Part shown: piece after piece, positions 1 through 7,489 of the stretch
How positions within the stretch are numbered: position 1 is the first letter of the stretch
Layout: the number at the start of each line of letters is the position of its first letter
Assembly: GCA_023404805.1 (NCBI GenBank)
Contig: JAEYAL010000238.1
Coordinates: 1 to 27,238, forward strand
Reading direction: 5' to 3'
Length of the DNA stretch: 27,238 nucleotides
From: Actinomycetes bacterium
GTDB lineage: Bacteria > Actinomycetota > Thermoleophilia > Solirubrobacterales > Solirubrobacteraceae
Made by a program: the position numbers and the translations under genes
The notes under the pieces: generated by a model
The model's input: only the letters and a program-made list of their open reading frames with translations
What the model was told of the DNA's origin: nothing
The model's database searches: none

Positions 1-11
1 GCGTCGGGCCC

Positions 12-317
12 TCAGCGGCCGCGGCGCCGCTTGGGCTCCGGCGGGGCCGGGCTCACGTCGACGCCGGCCTCGGCGGGGTCCGACGGCTCAAGCGCCTCGG
101 ACAGCTCGCGGATCTCGGCGTCGCTGAAGGGGCGCGGAGCGGAGCCGTTCTGGTCGGCCCAGGACTCGCCACGGCCGACGGCTTCGCGCGCCTCGACTTC
201 GGCCTCGCGCTCACCGATGTTCGTGCGCGCGGCGGAGATGATCCACCAGAGCGACCACAGAGCCAGGGTCGCGCCCAAGATGGTGAAGCCTGTGCCCCAG
301 ATGCTTGCGACGACCAC
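12..317 (-). CDS. Small single-pass membrane protein, hypothetical
   Basis: A 101-residue protein with one strongly hydrophobic segment at about residues 2-27 (Trp-rich, ending at the Ala-Ala-Arg of residues 29-31) followed by a charged, Glu/Ala/Pro-rich tail that ends in a basic run (KRRRGR). This topology suggests a membrane-anchored protein with a soluble tail, probably cytoplasmic. The start used is GTG at 317; no clear ribosome-binding site precedes it, but a TAGCGT -10-like hexamer lies about 9 bases upstream, so a very short leader is possible. It follows the ABC exporter genes on the same strand, 122 bases downstream of the permease stop, with a GC-rich hairpin between. I recognise no family and cannot assign a function. 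High third-position GC and a clean reading frame make it likely real. Confidence 0.65.
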   Translation of the reverse strand: MVVASIWGTGFTILGATLALWSLWWIISAARTNIGEREAEVEAREAVGRGESWADQNGSAPRPFSDAEIRELSEALEPSDPAEAGVDVSPAPPEPKRRRGR

Positions 318-407
318 GACGGCGCACGCTACCGGAGCGAACCGGTCCGGCGGTTCGCCACACGCGCCGCGATCGCCGCGCGGCGCCTACGTGTGACCGA
401 CCCCGCA

Positions 408-426
408 CGGCCCGACCTCGGGGCCG
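408..426 (-). terminator. GC hairpin, weak terminator candidate after the ABC permease
   Basis: The arms CGGCCC (408-413) and GGGCCG (421-426) are perfectly complementary around a 7-base loop. The hairpin lies 14 bases past the permease stop codon. There is no U-tract, so it may only slow polymerase or stabilise the 3' end. Confidence 0.3.
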
Positions 427-439
427 GGACACGGCGCGA

Positions 440-1693
440 TCAGCGGCGCAGCACGCCTGCGACTGCCTTGAGGCCCTTGCCACCCGGTGCGTCGATCGCG
501 TACCGCGCATAGGCCGGCGCGGCGACGCGCAGCAGGACAGCGGCCAGCAGCAGCGGCCCGGCGATGGCGACGGCCAGCTCCCACGCCGGCACCGGTCCGC
601 CAGCGAGGCGACCGAGCATCAGCAGCGGTGAGAAGAACGGCACGAGCGAGAGGACCTCGACGGTCCGCGAGACCGTCGCCCCGGGCGCGATGATCGTCGT
701 CGCCACGATGAAGCCGATCACCTGGAGCATCACGGCGGGAGCGATCGCGCCGCCGACGTCCTCGCTCTTGCGCACCGGCAGGACCAGCACCGAGGCGGCG
801 GACGCGTACAGCACGTAGGTCAGGACGAGGGCCACCGGGAACCAGGCGATGAGCGCGCCCGGGACGCGATCGAGCGCCGTGCCGCTCCCGAGCACCGCGT
901 CAGCCAGCAAGGCGACGGCGATCCAGCCCGCGAACTGCAGGAGCCCGGCGGCGCCGACGCCAACGAGCTTGCCCGCGAGGTGCTCGAGCGGTCTTGCAGC
1001 GGTCAGCAGCCGCTCCGTGACGCGGTTCGTCCGGTCGCTGACGATGCCGTTCGCGTAGGTCTGCGTCAGCAGGATGCCGCCGATGTAGAGCAGCAGCCCC
1101 AGCACCGACACCACCGCAGTCGCCGCAACGGTCGGTCCGGCGCCCTTCACGGTTTCGGCGCTCGCCTCCACCGGCCGCAGGAGATCCCCAGCGTCGACGT
1201 CGCCCAGCGCCTGCGCGCGAACACGGACCGCCGCCTCGTCGACCGCCTGCACGGCGTGGTCGGCGACGAACCCGCCACCGTCTTCGCGCGACACGACCCG
1301 AACCGTCGGCGCGGTGCGCGGCCCGGCCACGACGATCCCGACGAGCTCGTCACCTGCGCGCACGGCCTCGCGCACCGCCTCAGCGCTGCGCACCTCGGCA
1401 AACCGCAGCGGATACCCGCGCACGGCGGCAGCCCCGGCCTGCAGATCGGCGAGCGCCAGCCCGCGGACGCCGGCGCCCTGCGGGGCGAACGCCACCGCGA
1501 CGCGGTCTGGCTCCTCGGTCCCGCCGCTGCCGTCATCACCGATCAGCGCCGGCGCCCCAACTGCCGCAGCCGCCACCAGCGCGCCGACCACGAAGGAGAT
1601 CAGGTAGGCCCGCTGGCCGACCCGCTCGCGGAACTCGCGCAGCGCGATGAGCCAGCCGCGGCGCCATCCGGCCTTCCGGCCATGCGGGCTCAT
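440..1693 (-). CDS. ABC-2 type transporter permease (NatB-like exporter)
   Basis: A 417-residue integral membrane subunit of an ABC exporter. A short basic N-terminus containing an ALREFRERV-type amphipathic stretch leads into a first membrane helix at about residues 29-50. A soluble extracytoplasmic domain of about 140 residues follows, and a cluster of about five hydrophobic helices fills residues 190-405. This layout is typical of NatB/YhaP-like ABC-2 permeases (Na+ or drug export), but the substrate cannot be read from sequence. The ATG at 1693 overlaps the stop of the upstream ATPase gene in an ATGA arrangement, so the two are translationally coupled and almost certainly form one complex. 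Confidence 0.9.
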   Translation of the reverse strand: MSPHGRKAGWRRGWLIALREFRERVGQRAYLISFVVGALVAAAAVGAPALIGDDGSGGTEEPDRVAVAFAPQGAGVRGLALADLQAGAAAVRGYPLRFAEVRSAEAVREAVRAGDELVGIVVAGPRTAPTVRVVSREDGGGFVADHAVQAVDEAAVRVRAQALGDVDAGDLLRPVEASAETVKGAGPTVAATAVVSVLGLLLYIGGILLTQTYANGIVSDRTNRVTERLLTAARPLEHLAGKLVGVGAAGLLQFAGWIAVALLADAVLGSGTALDRVPGALIAWFPVALVLTYVLYASAASVLVLPVRKSEDVGGAIAPAVMLQVIGFIVATTIIAPGATVSRTVEVLSLVPFFSPLLMLGRLAGGPVPAWELAVAIAGPLLLAAVLLRVAAPAYARYAIDAPGGKGLKAVAGVLRR

Positions 1694-2595
1694 CCTGCGG
1701 CGCCCTTTCCAGCGACCTCGCGCACGAACAGCTCGCGCATGGTCGGCTCGACGAGCGCCAGGCCGGTCACCCGCGCACCGGCGTCGAGGGCCGCGCGCAG
1801 CAGCGTTTCGCCGTCGACCTCGGCCGCCGGGACGCTCAGCACCAGCTCGTCGCCATCGACCGGCGCGAGCGCCGGCATCGCCGACCGCAGTTCCGGGCTC
1901 GGCGCTGCCAGCTCGAGCTGCCGCCGCCGCAGCCCTGGGTGGCGCGCCCGCAGCCCGTCGACGGAACCGTCGTACTGCAACCGCCCCGCAGCGATGAGCG
2001 CCACGTAGGAGCAGAACCGCTCGACGCGCTCGAGGTCGTGCGACGACAGCACGAGCGTCGCGCCGCCCCGAGCGAGATCGAGCATCACGTCTTCCACGAG
2101 CGCCTGCCCGATCGGGTCCAAGCCGCTGAACGGCTCGTCGAGCACGACCAGCTCGGGCCCGTGCGCCAGCGACGAGGCGAGCTGCACCCGCTGCTGGTTG
2201 CCCTTCGAGAGCGAGCCGACCACCGCGCTGGCCGGCAGCTCAAGCCGCTCGGCCCACTCGGCGGCCGACGTCCGCGCCTCGGCAGCGCTGCGGCCATGCA
2301 GCTCGGTGAAGAACGCGATGTGCGCGGTCACGGTCATCCGGTCGTAGACGCCGATCTGCTCAGGCAGGTACCCGACCCGGCGCCGGTCGATCCCTCCCGC
2401 TGGAATGCCGTCCCACGTGATCGTTCCGCCGTCGGGGTCGAGCAGCCCCATCGCCATGCGGATCGTGGTGCTCTTGCCTGCGCCGTTGGGCCCGAGCAGG
2501 CCGATGACCTCACCGGCGGGCAGCGAAAACGACACGTCGTCGACCGCGGTCTTGTCGCCGAAGCGGCGAGACAGGTGGTCTGCGACAAGCGCCAC
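1690..2595 (-). CDS. ABC transporter ATP-binding protein (NatA-like)
   Basis: The nucleotide-binding subunit paired with the downstream ABC-2 permease. With the GTG start at 2595 the protein has 301 residues and begins directly at the domain's first strand (ALVADHLSRRFG). Walker A is GPNGAGKST at residues 35-43, the signature LSKGNQQR lies in the middle of the protein, and Walker B plus catalytic Glu is the LVVLDEPFSGLDP stretch, followed by the SSHDLE switch His. The last 80 or so residues resemble the DUF4162-type extension common in NatA-like exporters. The frame stays open upstream to 2829, but those codons overlap the divergent gene and look non-coding, so 2595 is preferred. A 100-base divergent spacer separates it from the cell-wall enzyme gene and should hold both promoters. 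Confidence 0.92.
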   Translation of the reverse strand: MALVADHLSRRFGDKTAVDDVSFSLPAGEVIGLLGPNGAGKSTTIRMAMGLLDPDGGTITWDGIPAGGIDRRRVGYLPEQIGVYDRMTVTAHIAFFTELHGRSAAEARTSAAEWAERLELPASAVVGSLSKGNQQRVQLASSLAHGPELVVLDEPFSGLDPIGQALVEDVMLDLARGGATLVLSSHDLERVERFCSYVALIAAGRLQYDGSVDGLRARHPGLRRRQLELAAPSPELRSAMPALAPVDGDELVLSVPAAEVDGETLLRAALDAGARVTGLALVEPTMRELFVREVAGKGAAG

Positions 2596-2695
2596 GGCCC
2601 ACAGACTTATCAGGTCTCCGTGGTCACCCCCGGGCAGCGCACCGCCCGGCCGGGTCCAGCGCATCGCGCAGAGGGGTCTGCCACGATCCGCCGTC

Positions 2696-4234
2696 GTGCC
2701 CGCCCCCGCGACACCTCGCCGAGACCGCGCGTTCGTCGGCGTGCTCGTCCTGCTGCTCGTGGTGGCGGTCGCGACGCTGCTGACCCGCGGAGGCGGCCCG
2801 GCCGAACGCGGTTCGAGCGCCCCGGTCACCGGCAGGGGCAGCGGCGACGCGGGCGCTGCGGCCCTCGCGGTGCTGCGCTACCAGCCCGGCTCCGACGACG
2901 AGTTCGCCGAGCGCGCCGCGAGCGGGTTTTCACACCCGCTCTACGCCCTGGTGCCGGGCGGCGCGGTCGCCACGGCGGCGCGCGTCGACGCTTGGCGCGA
3001 CGAGATCGAGAAGGCCGCCGGCGCGGGCGGTTCGCCCGTCGACGCCGACACGCTCGAGGCCCTCGTCTATCTGGAGAGCGCGGGCCGCCCGAACGCGTCG
3101 GCCACGGGCACGGTCGACGGTGCGATCGGCCTGACGCAGATCGTCGGCGAGACGGGCAACAGCCTGCTCGGCATGGACATCGACCTCAGCCGCTCAGCCG
3201 TGCTGACGCGCCAGATCGCCAAGGTCACCGGCCAGGTCCGCAAGTGGGACGCCCGCGGCAGCGCCGAGGCGGCCCGGCGCGGCCGCGCCCGCCTGCGGGC
3301 GATGCGGATCGAACGGGCGCAGGTCGACCCGCGCTTCGTGCCCGCCGCAGCGCTCGCCGCGACGGTCAAGTACCTCACGATCGCCAAGCAGAAGCTCGGC
3401 CGCGAGGACCTCGCCCTGACCAGCTACCACATGGGCATCGGCAACCTGCAAAACGTGCTGGCGGCGTACGGACGCAAGCAGGTGTCGTACGTGCAGCTGT
3501 ACTTCGACGTCGACCCGCAGCGCTCGCCGAAGGCCTACCGCATCCTCTCGCGGTTCCAGGACGACTCAGCCACCTACCTCTGGCGGCTGCTCGCGGCGAA
3601 GCAGATCATGGAGCAGTACCGCGACGACAAGGACGCGCTCACGCGCAAAGCCGCGCTCATCACCGCGAAGGCATCGCGCGAGGACTACCTGCACCCGCCG
3701 GACGAGAACCCAGGATTCACCGACCCTGAGGCGGTCGCCCAAGCACGTGAGGACGGCGAGCTGATTCCGCTTCCGATCCCAGCCCTGAACGCCAACGGCA
3801 TCGCGATCAGCCCGGCGATGGGCGAGCTCGCCGGGCGGCTCAAGACCTCGCAAGCGCGGTACCGGGCGCTGCGCCGCGGGTCGCTGGCAGCCCTCGTGAC
3901 CGTTGGCGCCGCCGTGCGCGAGTTGACCGGCGGACGCAAGATCCTCACGGCCACGAGCACGGTGCGCGACCTGAAGTACCAGCGGCTGCTGCAGGCCGAG
4001 ACCGTGCAGGCGACCCACGCCTACTCGCTGCACACGAGCGGCTGGGCGGTCGACATCGGCCGCAACTACGCGTCGAACAAACAGGCGCAGATGTTCCAGT
4101 TCGTGCTTACCCGGATGCAGGCGCTCGACCTGATCTCCTATGTGAAGGAACCGGCGGCGATCCACTTCACCGCGGCCTCGGACGCCGAAGACCGCCTCGG
4201 GCCGGTTCTCGAGGTCGCCCTCGGGCGCAGCTGA
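2696..4234 (+). CDS. Membrane-anchored lytic transglycosylase fused to an M15/DUF5715-like peptidase domain
   Basis: A 512-residue envelope protein. The GTG start at 2696 gives a basic N-terminus followed by a signal-anchor helix at residues 13-29 (FVGVLVLLLVVAVATLL). Residues about 115-275 look like a lytic transglycosylase (SLT) domain: catalytic Glu127 in YLESAGRP, then GLTQIV, and later SYHMGIGNL, the usual downstream Tyr/Gly motif. Residues about 360-510 carry the pattern SLHTSGWAVD (His446, Asp453) and KEPAAIHF (Glu485, His490). These match the SxHxxGxAxD and E..xH metal-site motifs of M15 D,D-peptidases and resemble DUF5715. The protein would therefore cut both glycan strands and stem peptides outside the membrane. 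The peptidase activity is inference from motifs. The frame is open further upstream (to 2405), but that part is antisense to the ABC ATPase gene. Confidence 0.88.
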   Translation: MPAPATPRRDRAFVGVLVLLLVVAVATLLTRGGGPAERGSSAPVTGRGSGDAGAAALAVLRYQPGSDDEFAERAASGFSHPLYALVPGGAVATAARVDAWRDEIEKAAGAGGSPVDADTLEALVYLESAGRPNASATGTVDGAIGLTQIVGETGNSLLGMDIDLSRSAVLTRQIAKVTGQVRKWDARGSAEAARRGRARLRAMRIERAQVDPRFVPAAALAATVKYLTIAKQKLGREDLALTSYHMGIGNLQNVLAAYGRKQVSYVQLYFDVDPQRSPKAYRILSRFQDDSATYLWRLLAAKQIMEQYRDDKDALTRKAALITAKASREDYLHPPDENPGFTDPEAVAQAREDGELIPLPIPALNANGIAISPAMGELAGRLKTSQARYRALRRGSLAALVTVGAAVRELTGGRKILTATSTVRDLKYQRLLQAETVQATHAYSLHTSGWAVDIGRNYASNKQAQMFQFVLTRMQALDLISYVKEPAAIHFTAASDAEDRLGPVLEVALGRS

Positions 4235-4262
4235 AATACCCGCGGTCCAGCAATGCCCAGGC

Positions 4263-4293
4263 AACAGGCGCGACGAGCCCCGCGGCCTGTTTT
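4263..4293 (+). terminator. Hairpin with short T-tract after the cell-wall enzyme gene
   Basis: The arms AACAGGC (4263-4269) and GCCTGTT (4285-4291) are perfect complements and run into TTTT at 4290-4293. The hairpin lies 29 bases past the stop codon at 4234 and 20 bases before the next gene's ATG. It fits an intrinsic terminator, but it could also be a 5' leader hairpin of the next gene, since TAGGAT (4293-4298) just after it looks like a -10 element. Confidence 0.5.
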
Positions 4294-4312
4294 AGGATCG
4301 GCCCCTCACGTC

Positions 4313-5065
4313 ATGCGTTCCCGACACAGGCAGTCCTTCGTGCCCACCCTTCCGCTCTCCCGTTCCTTCCGCGCCGCCGCCCTGGCGAGCGGCGCCCTCG
4401 CGACCACGGTCGGCGCTGCAGCGCCGGTCGCGTCGGCGGCCGAAGTGAAGGTGCCCGGCAAGTGCTACGTCTACTGGCCGAGCGTCGGCCAGCAGCCGAT
4501 CCCGTTCACGGCGACCGGCCTGGCCCCGAACCAGAACGTCAAGGTCTCGCTCCTCGTCAAGAACCAGACCGTGAGCGGCCTGCCCTCGCTGACCGCTGAC
4601 ACCACCGGCGCACTCGACACGGGCATCGACTCGTGGACGTCCGGCCTGCGCGAAGGGCCGACGAAGAGCACCAAGGCCAGCATCGTCGTGAACGACCTCG
4701 CGACCGGCGCAGAGGTCGGTTCTGCGAAGTTCAAGGTCGCGAACGTCGGCTTCAAGGTCGACGCGGCCCGCAAGCGCGCCGGCGTCAAGCGCGTCTGGGA
4801 GATCTCGGGCCTGGCCAGCGTCGGCGAGAGCAAGGGCGGCGGCAAGGTCTACTACGCCTACTACTTCAGCGGCGACAAGCAGGTCGGCAAGCAGCGGCTC
4901 GGCAAGTCGACCGACGCCTGCGGCTACATCCGCGTCAAGAAGCCTCTGATCCCGTTCCGCAAGACCGGCGTCTTCGACGTCAAGGTGCAGGCCTCGCGCA
5001 CGTGGAAGGGCGACGCGCTGCCGTGGATCGGCGGCACCGTCACCTCGACGGTCACCTACCGCTAA
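4313..5065 (+). CDS. Secreted two-cysteine protein, paralog A
   Basis: A 250-residue exported protein of unknown function. The signal peptide has a basic n-region, a hydrophobic stretch (AAALASGALATTVGAAAPV) and a likely cleavage after ASA, around residue 42. The mature part is beta-rich and contains two cysteines, in GKCYVYWP near its start and in DACGYIRVK near its end, probably forming a disulfide. Shared blocks with the next gene are CYV, GPTKxT, the WxxSGL motif and PLxPFRKTG, which show that the two are tandem paralogs. A GTG at 4340 in the same frame is an alternative start with a better-spaced AGG. No enzymatic motif is visible, so a cell-surface or ligand-binding role is only a guess. 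Confidence 0.85.
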   Translation: MRSRHRQSFVPTLPLSRSFRAAALASGALATTVGAAAPVASAAEVKVPGKCYVYWPSVGQQPIPFTATGLAPNQNVKVSLLVKNQTVSGLPSLTADTTGALDTGIDSWTSGLREGPTKSTKASIVVNDLATGAEVGSAKFKVANVGFKVDAARKRAGVKRVWEISGLASVGESKGGGKVYYAYYFSGDKQVGKQRLGKSTDACGYIRVKKPLIPFRKTGVFDVKVQASRTWKGDALPWIGGTVTSTVTYR

Positions 5066-5174
5066 GCGCCTGGACGGTGCTGCTCGGCGCAGCGCCTGTC
5101 GGGGCGCCGCGCCGCCACCCGGGTATGGGCCGGTCGGCCCCGGCTGGCCGGATGACCCACTGAAATGCGCCGCC

Positions 5175-5192
5175 ACCTGTCACTGGACAGGT
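5175..5192. promoter_or_regulatory. Operator-like inverted repeat upstream of paralog B
   Basis: ACCTGTC (5175-5181) and GACAGGT (5186-5192) form a perfect 7-bp inverted repeat around ACTG. TTGACT (5193-5198), a good match to a -35 hexamer, starts at the very next base. A TATAGG stretch follows at 5222-5227, but the spacing (23 bases) is too long for a standard sigma-70-type promoter, so the -10 is uncertain. The position suits a transcription factor site; a small RNA hairpin is the alternative. Confidence 0.4.
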
Positions 5193-5228
5193 TTGACTAC
5201 AGAAGCAGCGGTGGGCAGCCGTATAGGT

Positions 5229-5263
5229 GAGCGTGAGCTGCGCCGTGATGGCGGCTCACGCTC
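5229..5263. repeat. 10-bp inverted repeat in the leader of paralog B
   Basis: GAGCGTGAGC (5229-5238) and GCTCACGCTC (5254-5263) are perfect complements separated by 15 bases, and end 43 bases before the start codon at 5307. If transcription starts upstream this would be a stable hairpin in the untranslated leader. There is no T-tract after it, so it does not look like a simple terminator. Confidence 0.5.
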
Positions 5264-5306
5264 CCCCGGTCGCTCCGCTCTCCTCACCCACAGGCTGCTT
5301 CCCATC

Positions 5307-6023
5307 ATGCTCCGACAGGCCACCCTCGCCCGCACCGCGCTGATCGCCGCGCTCGCCCTGCCGACCTTCGCAGCGTCCGCCGCCGACGCAGCGTCGGTCT
5401 CGGTCGCGAACAAGTGCTACGTCGCGTTCCCGGGAACACCCGACTTTCCCGCTGTTGCCGAGCCTATCCCTGCTGAAGTCGAAGAACTCACGCCCGGCCG
5501 CGAGGTCAGGCTGACCGTCGAAGTCAAGGGCGTTCAGACAGCGAGCACCGCCATGCTGACGGCCGACCGTCGCGGCGACCTCACGACGACGATCGACCAG
5601 TGGATCACCGGCATGCCGTTCGGTCCGACGAAGGGCACCGATGCCCGGGTTGTGGTCCGCGACTTCTGGCTCGGAACCGAACTGGCTGGCGCCACGATCG
5701 ACGTCGTCAACCTCGGTGTGCACATCGACGACGTGTTGATCGACTACCGCACGAAGCGCCGCTGGATCGTTTCAGGGCTCTCGCTGCTGGGCGGAAGCAA
5801 GAGCTACTACGCGCACTTCTTCGCCAACTCGTCGCCGAACTCCAAGTACCTGGGCAAGATGTACCTCGGTGCCACCGCCGACCGCTGTGGCTTCATGCGC
5901 GCCAAGCGGCCTCTCGCTCCGTTCCGTAAGACCGGCAACTTCATGGCGCGGATCCAGGCTTCGCCGACGTGGAAACCCAAACTGCCATCGACTCCGATCA
6001 CGATCGAAGTCAAGCAGATGTAG
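5307..6023 (+). CDS. Secreted two-cysteine protein, paralog B
   Basis: A 238-residue exported protein, paralog of the gene just upstream. The ATG at 5307 gives a compact signal peptide (basic start, hydrophobic ALIAALALPTFAAS, cleavage near SAADAAS). The mature part repeats the paralog A layout: NKCYVAFP at the start, FGPTKGT in the middle, WIVSGLSLLGGSKSYYAHFF, then the second cysteine in DRCGFMRAK and PLAPFRKTG. The cysteine positions are conserved, consistent with a structural disulfide. The spacer before it (241 bases) holds two perfect inverted repeats, so it probably has its own promoter and control rather than being a simple second cistron. A strong hairpin terminator follows it. Function unknown. 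Confidence 0.85.
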   Translation: MLRQATLARTALIAALALPTFAASAADAASVSVANKCYVAFPGTPDFPAVAEPIPAEVEELTPGREVRLTVEVKGVQTASTAMLTADRRGDLTTTIDQWITGMPFGPTKGTDARVVVRDFWLGTELAGATIDVVNLGVHIDDVLIDYRTKRRWIVSGLSLLGGSKSYYAHFFANSSPNSKYLGKMYLGATADRCGFMRAKRPLAPFRKTGNFMARIQASPTWKPKLPSTPITIEVKQM

Positions 6024-6030
6024 GCCCGTG

Positions 6031-6057
6031 CGCCACACGCCGAAGCGTGTGGCGTTT
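6031..6057 (+). terminator. Intrinsic terminator after paralog B
   Basis: CGCCACACGC (6031-6040), loop CGAA, and GCGTGTGGCG (6045-6054) form a perfect 10-bp stem with a tetraloop followed by TTT. It begins 8 bases past the stop codon at 6023. Confidence 0.75.
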
Positions 6058-6116
6058 CGCACAAGACATTCGGGGGACGGCCCTAGCGTGATCTGTGGGT
6101 GACGACTGAGGAGCGC

Positions 6117-7412
6117 ATGGAGATCGAGCGAATCGCCGAAGGGCGAGGCGCCGGTCCCTACCGCTGGGTCGTCCTCGGCGGCGCCGCCTTCGGCGCCGCG
6201 GCCTTTGCGGCGCTCCGGATGGGACTGCCATCGCTCGGCCCGTCGATCCGCGCGGAGTTCGGGCTCTCGCTCGGCGAGGTCGGCATCGCGTTCTCAGCCT
6301 TGGCGCTGGGCACGATGTTCACCCTCATCGCGTGGGGCATGCTCGCCGACAAGATCGGCGAACGCCCCGTCCTCACGATCGGCCTTCTCGGGACCGCTGC
6401 CACGACGGTCTGGGCGGGCACCGCTCCAAGCTTCGCGGTGTTCGTGCTCGCGTTGACCCTCGCCGGCGCCTCCGGCGCCGCAGCGACCGGGGCCAGCGGC
6501 CGGGCCGTGATGGGCTGGTTCGGCTGGCGTGAGCGCGGCACGGCGCTCGGCCTGCGGCAGATGGCGCTCCCGCTCGGCGGTGCCCTCGGCTCGGTCAGCC
6601 TGCCGCTCCTCGCAGGCGCCGACGGCATCCAAGCCGCGTTCTTCGCGCTCGCTGGCCTGATGGTCGTCGCCGCCTCGGTCTGCGCCCTCTTGCTGCGCGA
6701 GCCGCCCGAGCAGCCTGCCGTTCTGCCGCCCCTCCCCACGACGCCGCCGCTGCGCGACCGCCGCCAGTGGCGTCTGGGCGCCGGCTCCGGTCTGCTCGTC
6801 GTCGCGCAGGGCTCGATGCTCGGCTTCCTCGTGCTCTACCTCGTCGACGTGCACCACATGAGCGCCGCCGCAGCCGCCGGCGTGCTCGCCGCGGCGCAGC
6901 TGCTTGGCGCGATCGGCCGCGTCCACGCCGGGCGCGTGTCCGACAAGGAGGAGCGCCGCATCGCCCCGATCCGCCGCCGCGGGCTCGCGTCCGGCGCCCT
7001 CCTGCTCGTCCTCGCGGTCACGTCGGCCGTCTGGGCCGGCTCGCCGGGCTGGTTCGCCGCGCCGATCGTCGTCGCCGCCGCCGTGGCGACGATGACGTGG
7101 AACGGCCTGTCGTTCACCGCCGCCGGAGAGATCGCCGGCAAGGCGCGCGCTGGCACGGCGATGAGCTTGCAGAACACCGTCGTGGCCGTGGGCTCGGCGC
7201 TCGGCGCCCCCGCCTTCGGCGCCTCGGTCGACCTGGTCGGCTGGCCGCTCGCCTACGCCGTCCTCGCCATCAGCCCGCTCGCGGCCTGGTGGGTCCTCGC
7301 GCCGCTCGAGGCCGACGAGGTGAGACGCGTGAAGCGCCGCCGCCAGCGGATCGACGCGTCGCTGGCGCGAGTCGGCACGGCGCCGGGCCAGCCCGACGCC
7401 GTCACCGCCTGA
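6117..7412 (+). CDS. Major facilitator superfamily transporter
   Basis: A 431-residue polytopic protein with about twelve hydrophobic helices in two halves, split by a Pro/charged linker near residue 210. The loop between helices 2 and 3 has GMLADKIGERPVL, the MFS motif A. The substrate cannot be read; the general shape resembles the CynX/NimT and nitrate/oxalate-type porter groups, which is a weak comparison. The ATG at 6117 has GAGGAG very close upstream (3-base spacing). An in-frame GTG at 6099 adds six residues and is the alternative. The gene follows the terminator of paralog B, so it is likely transcribed separately, and it converges on the beta-helix protein gene. Confidence 0.9.
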   Translation: MEIERIAEGRGAGPYRWVVLGGAAFGAAAFAALRMGLPSLGPSIRAEFGLSLGEVGIAFSALALGTMFTLIAWGMLADKIGERPVLTIGLLGTAATTVWAGTAPSFAVFVLALTLAGASGAAATGASGRAVMGWFGWRERGTALGLRQMALPLGGALGSVSLPLLAGADGIQAAFFALAGLMVVAASVCALLLREPPEQPAVLPPLPTTPPLRDRRQWRLGAGSGLLVVAQGSMLGFLVLYLVDVHHMSAAAAAGVLAAAQLLGAIGRVHAGRVSDKEERRIAPIRRRGLASGALLLVLAVTSAVWAGSPGWFAAPIVVAAAVATMTWNGLSFTAAGEIAGKARAGTAMSLQNTVVAVGSALGAPAFGASVDLVGWPLAYAVLAISPLAAWWVLAPLEADEVRRVKRRRQRIDASLARVGTAPGQPDAVTA

Positions 7413-7489
7413 GCGCCCACGAGCGCCGGCGCGCGGCCCCGGCCGGAATGCGCAGGCCTATCCCGCCGATCCCGGCCCGAGTCGAGGCG

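Noticed and set aside
1939..3729. A 596-codon plus-strand open frame crossing the ABC ATPase and transglycosylase genes
   Set aside because: Overlaps two well-supported genes in other frames, with Arg-rich shadow composition.
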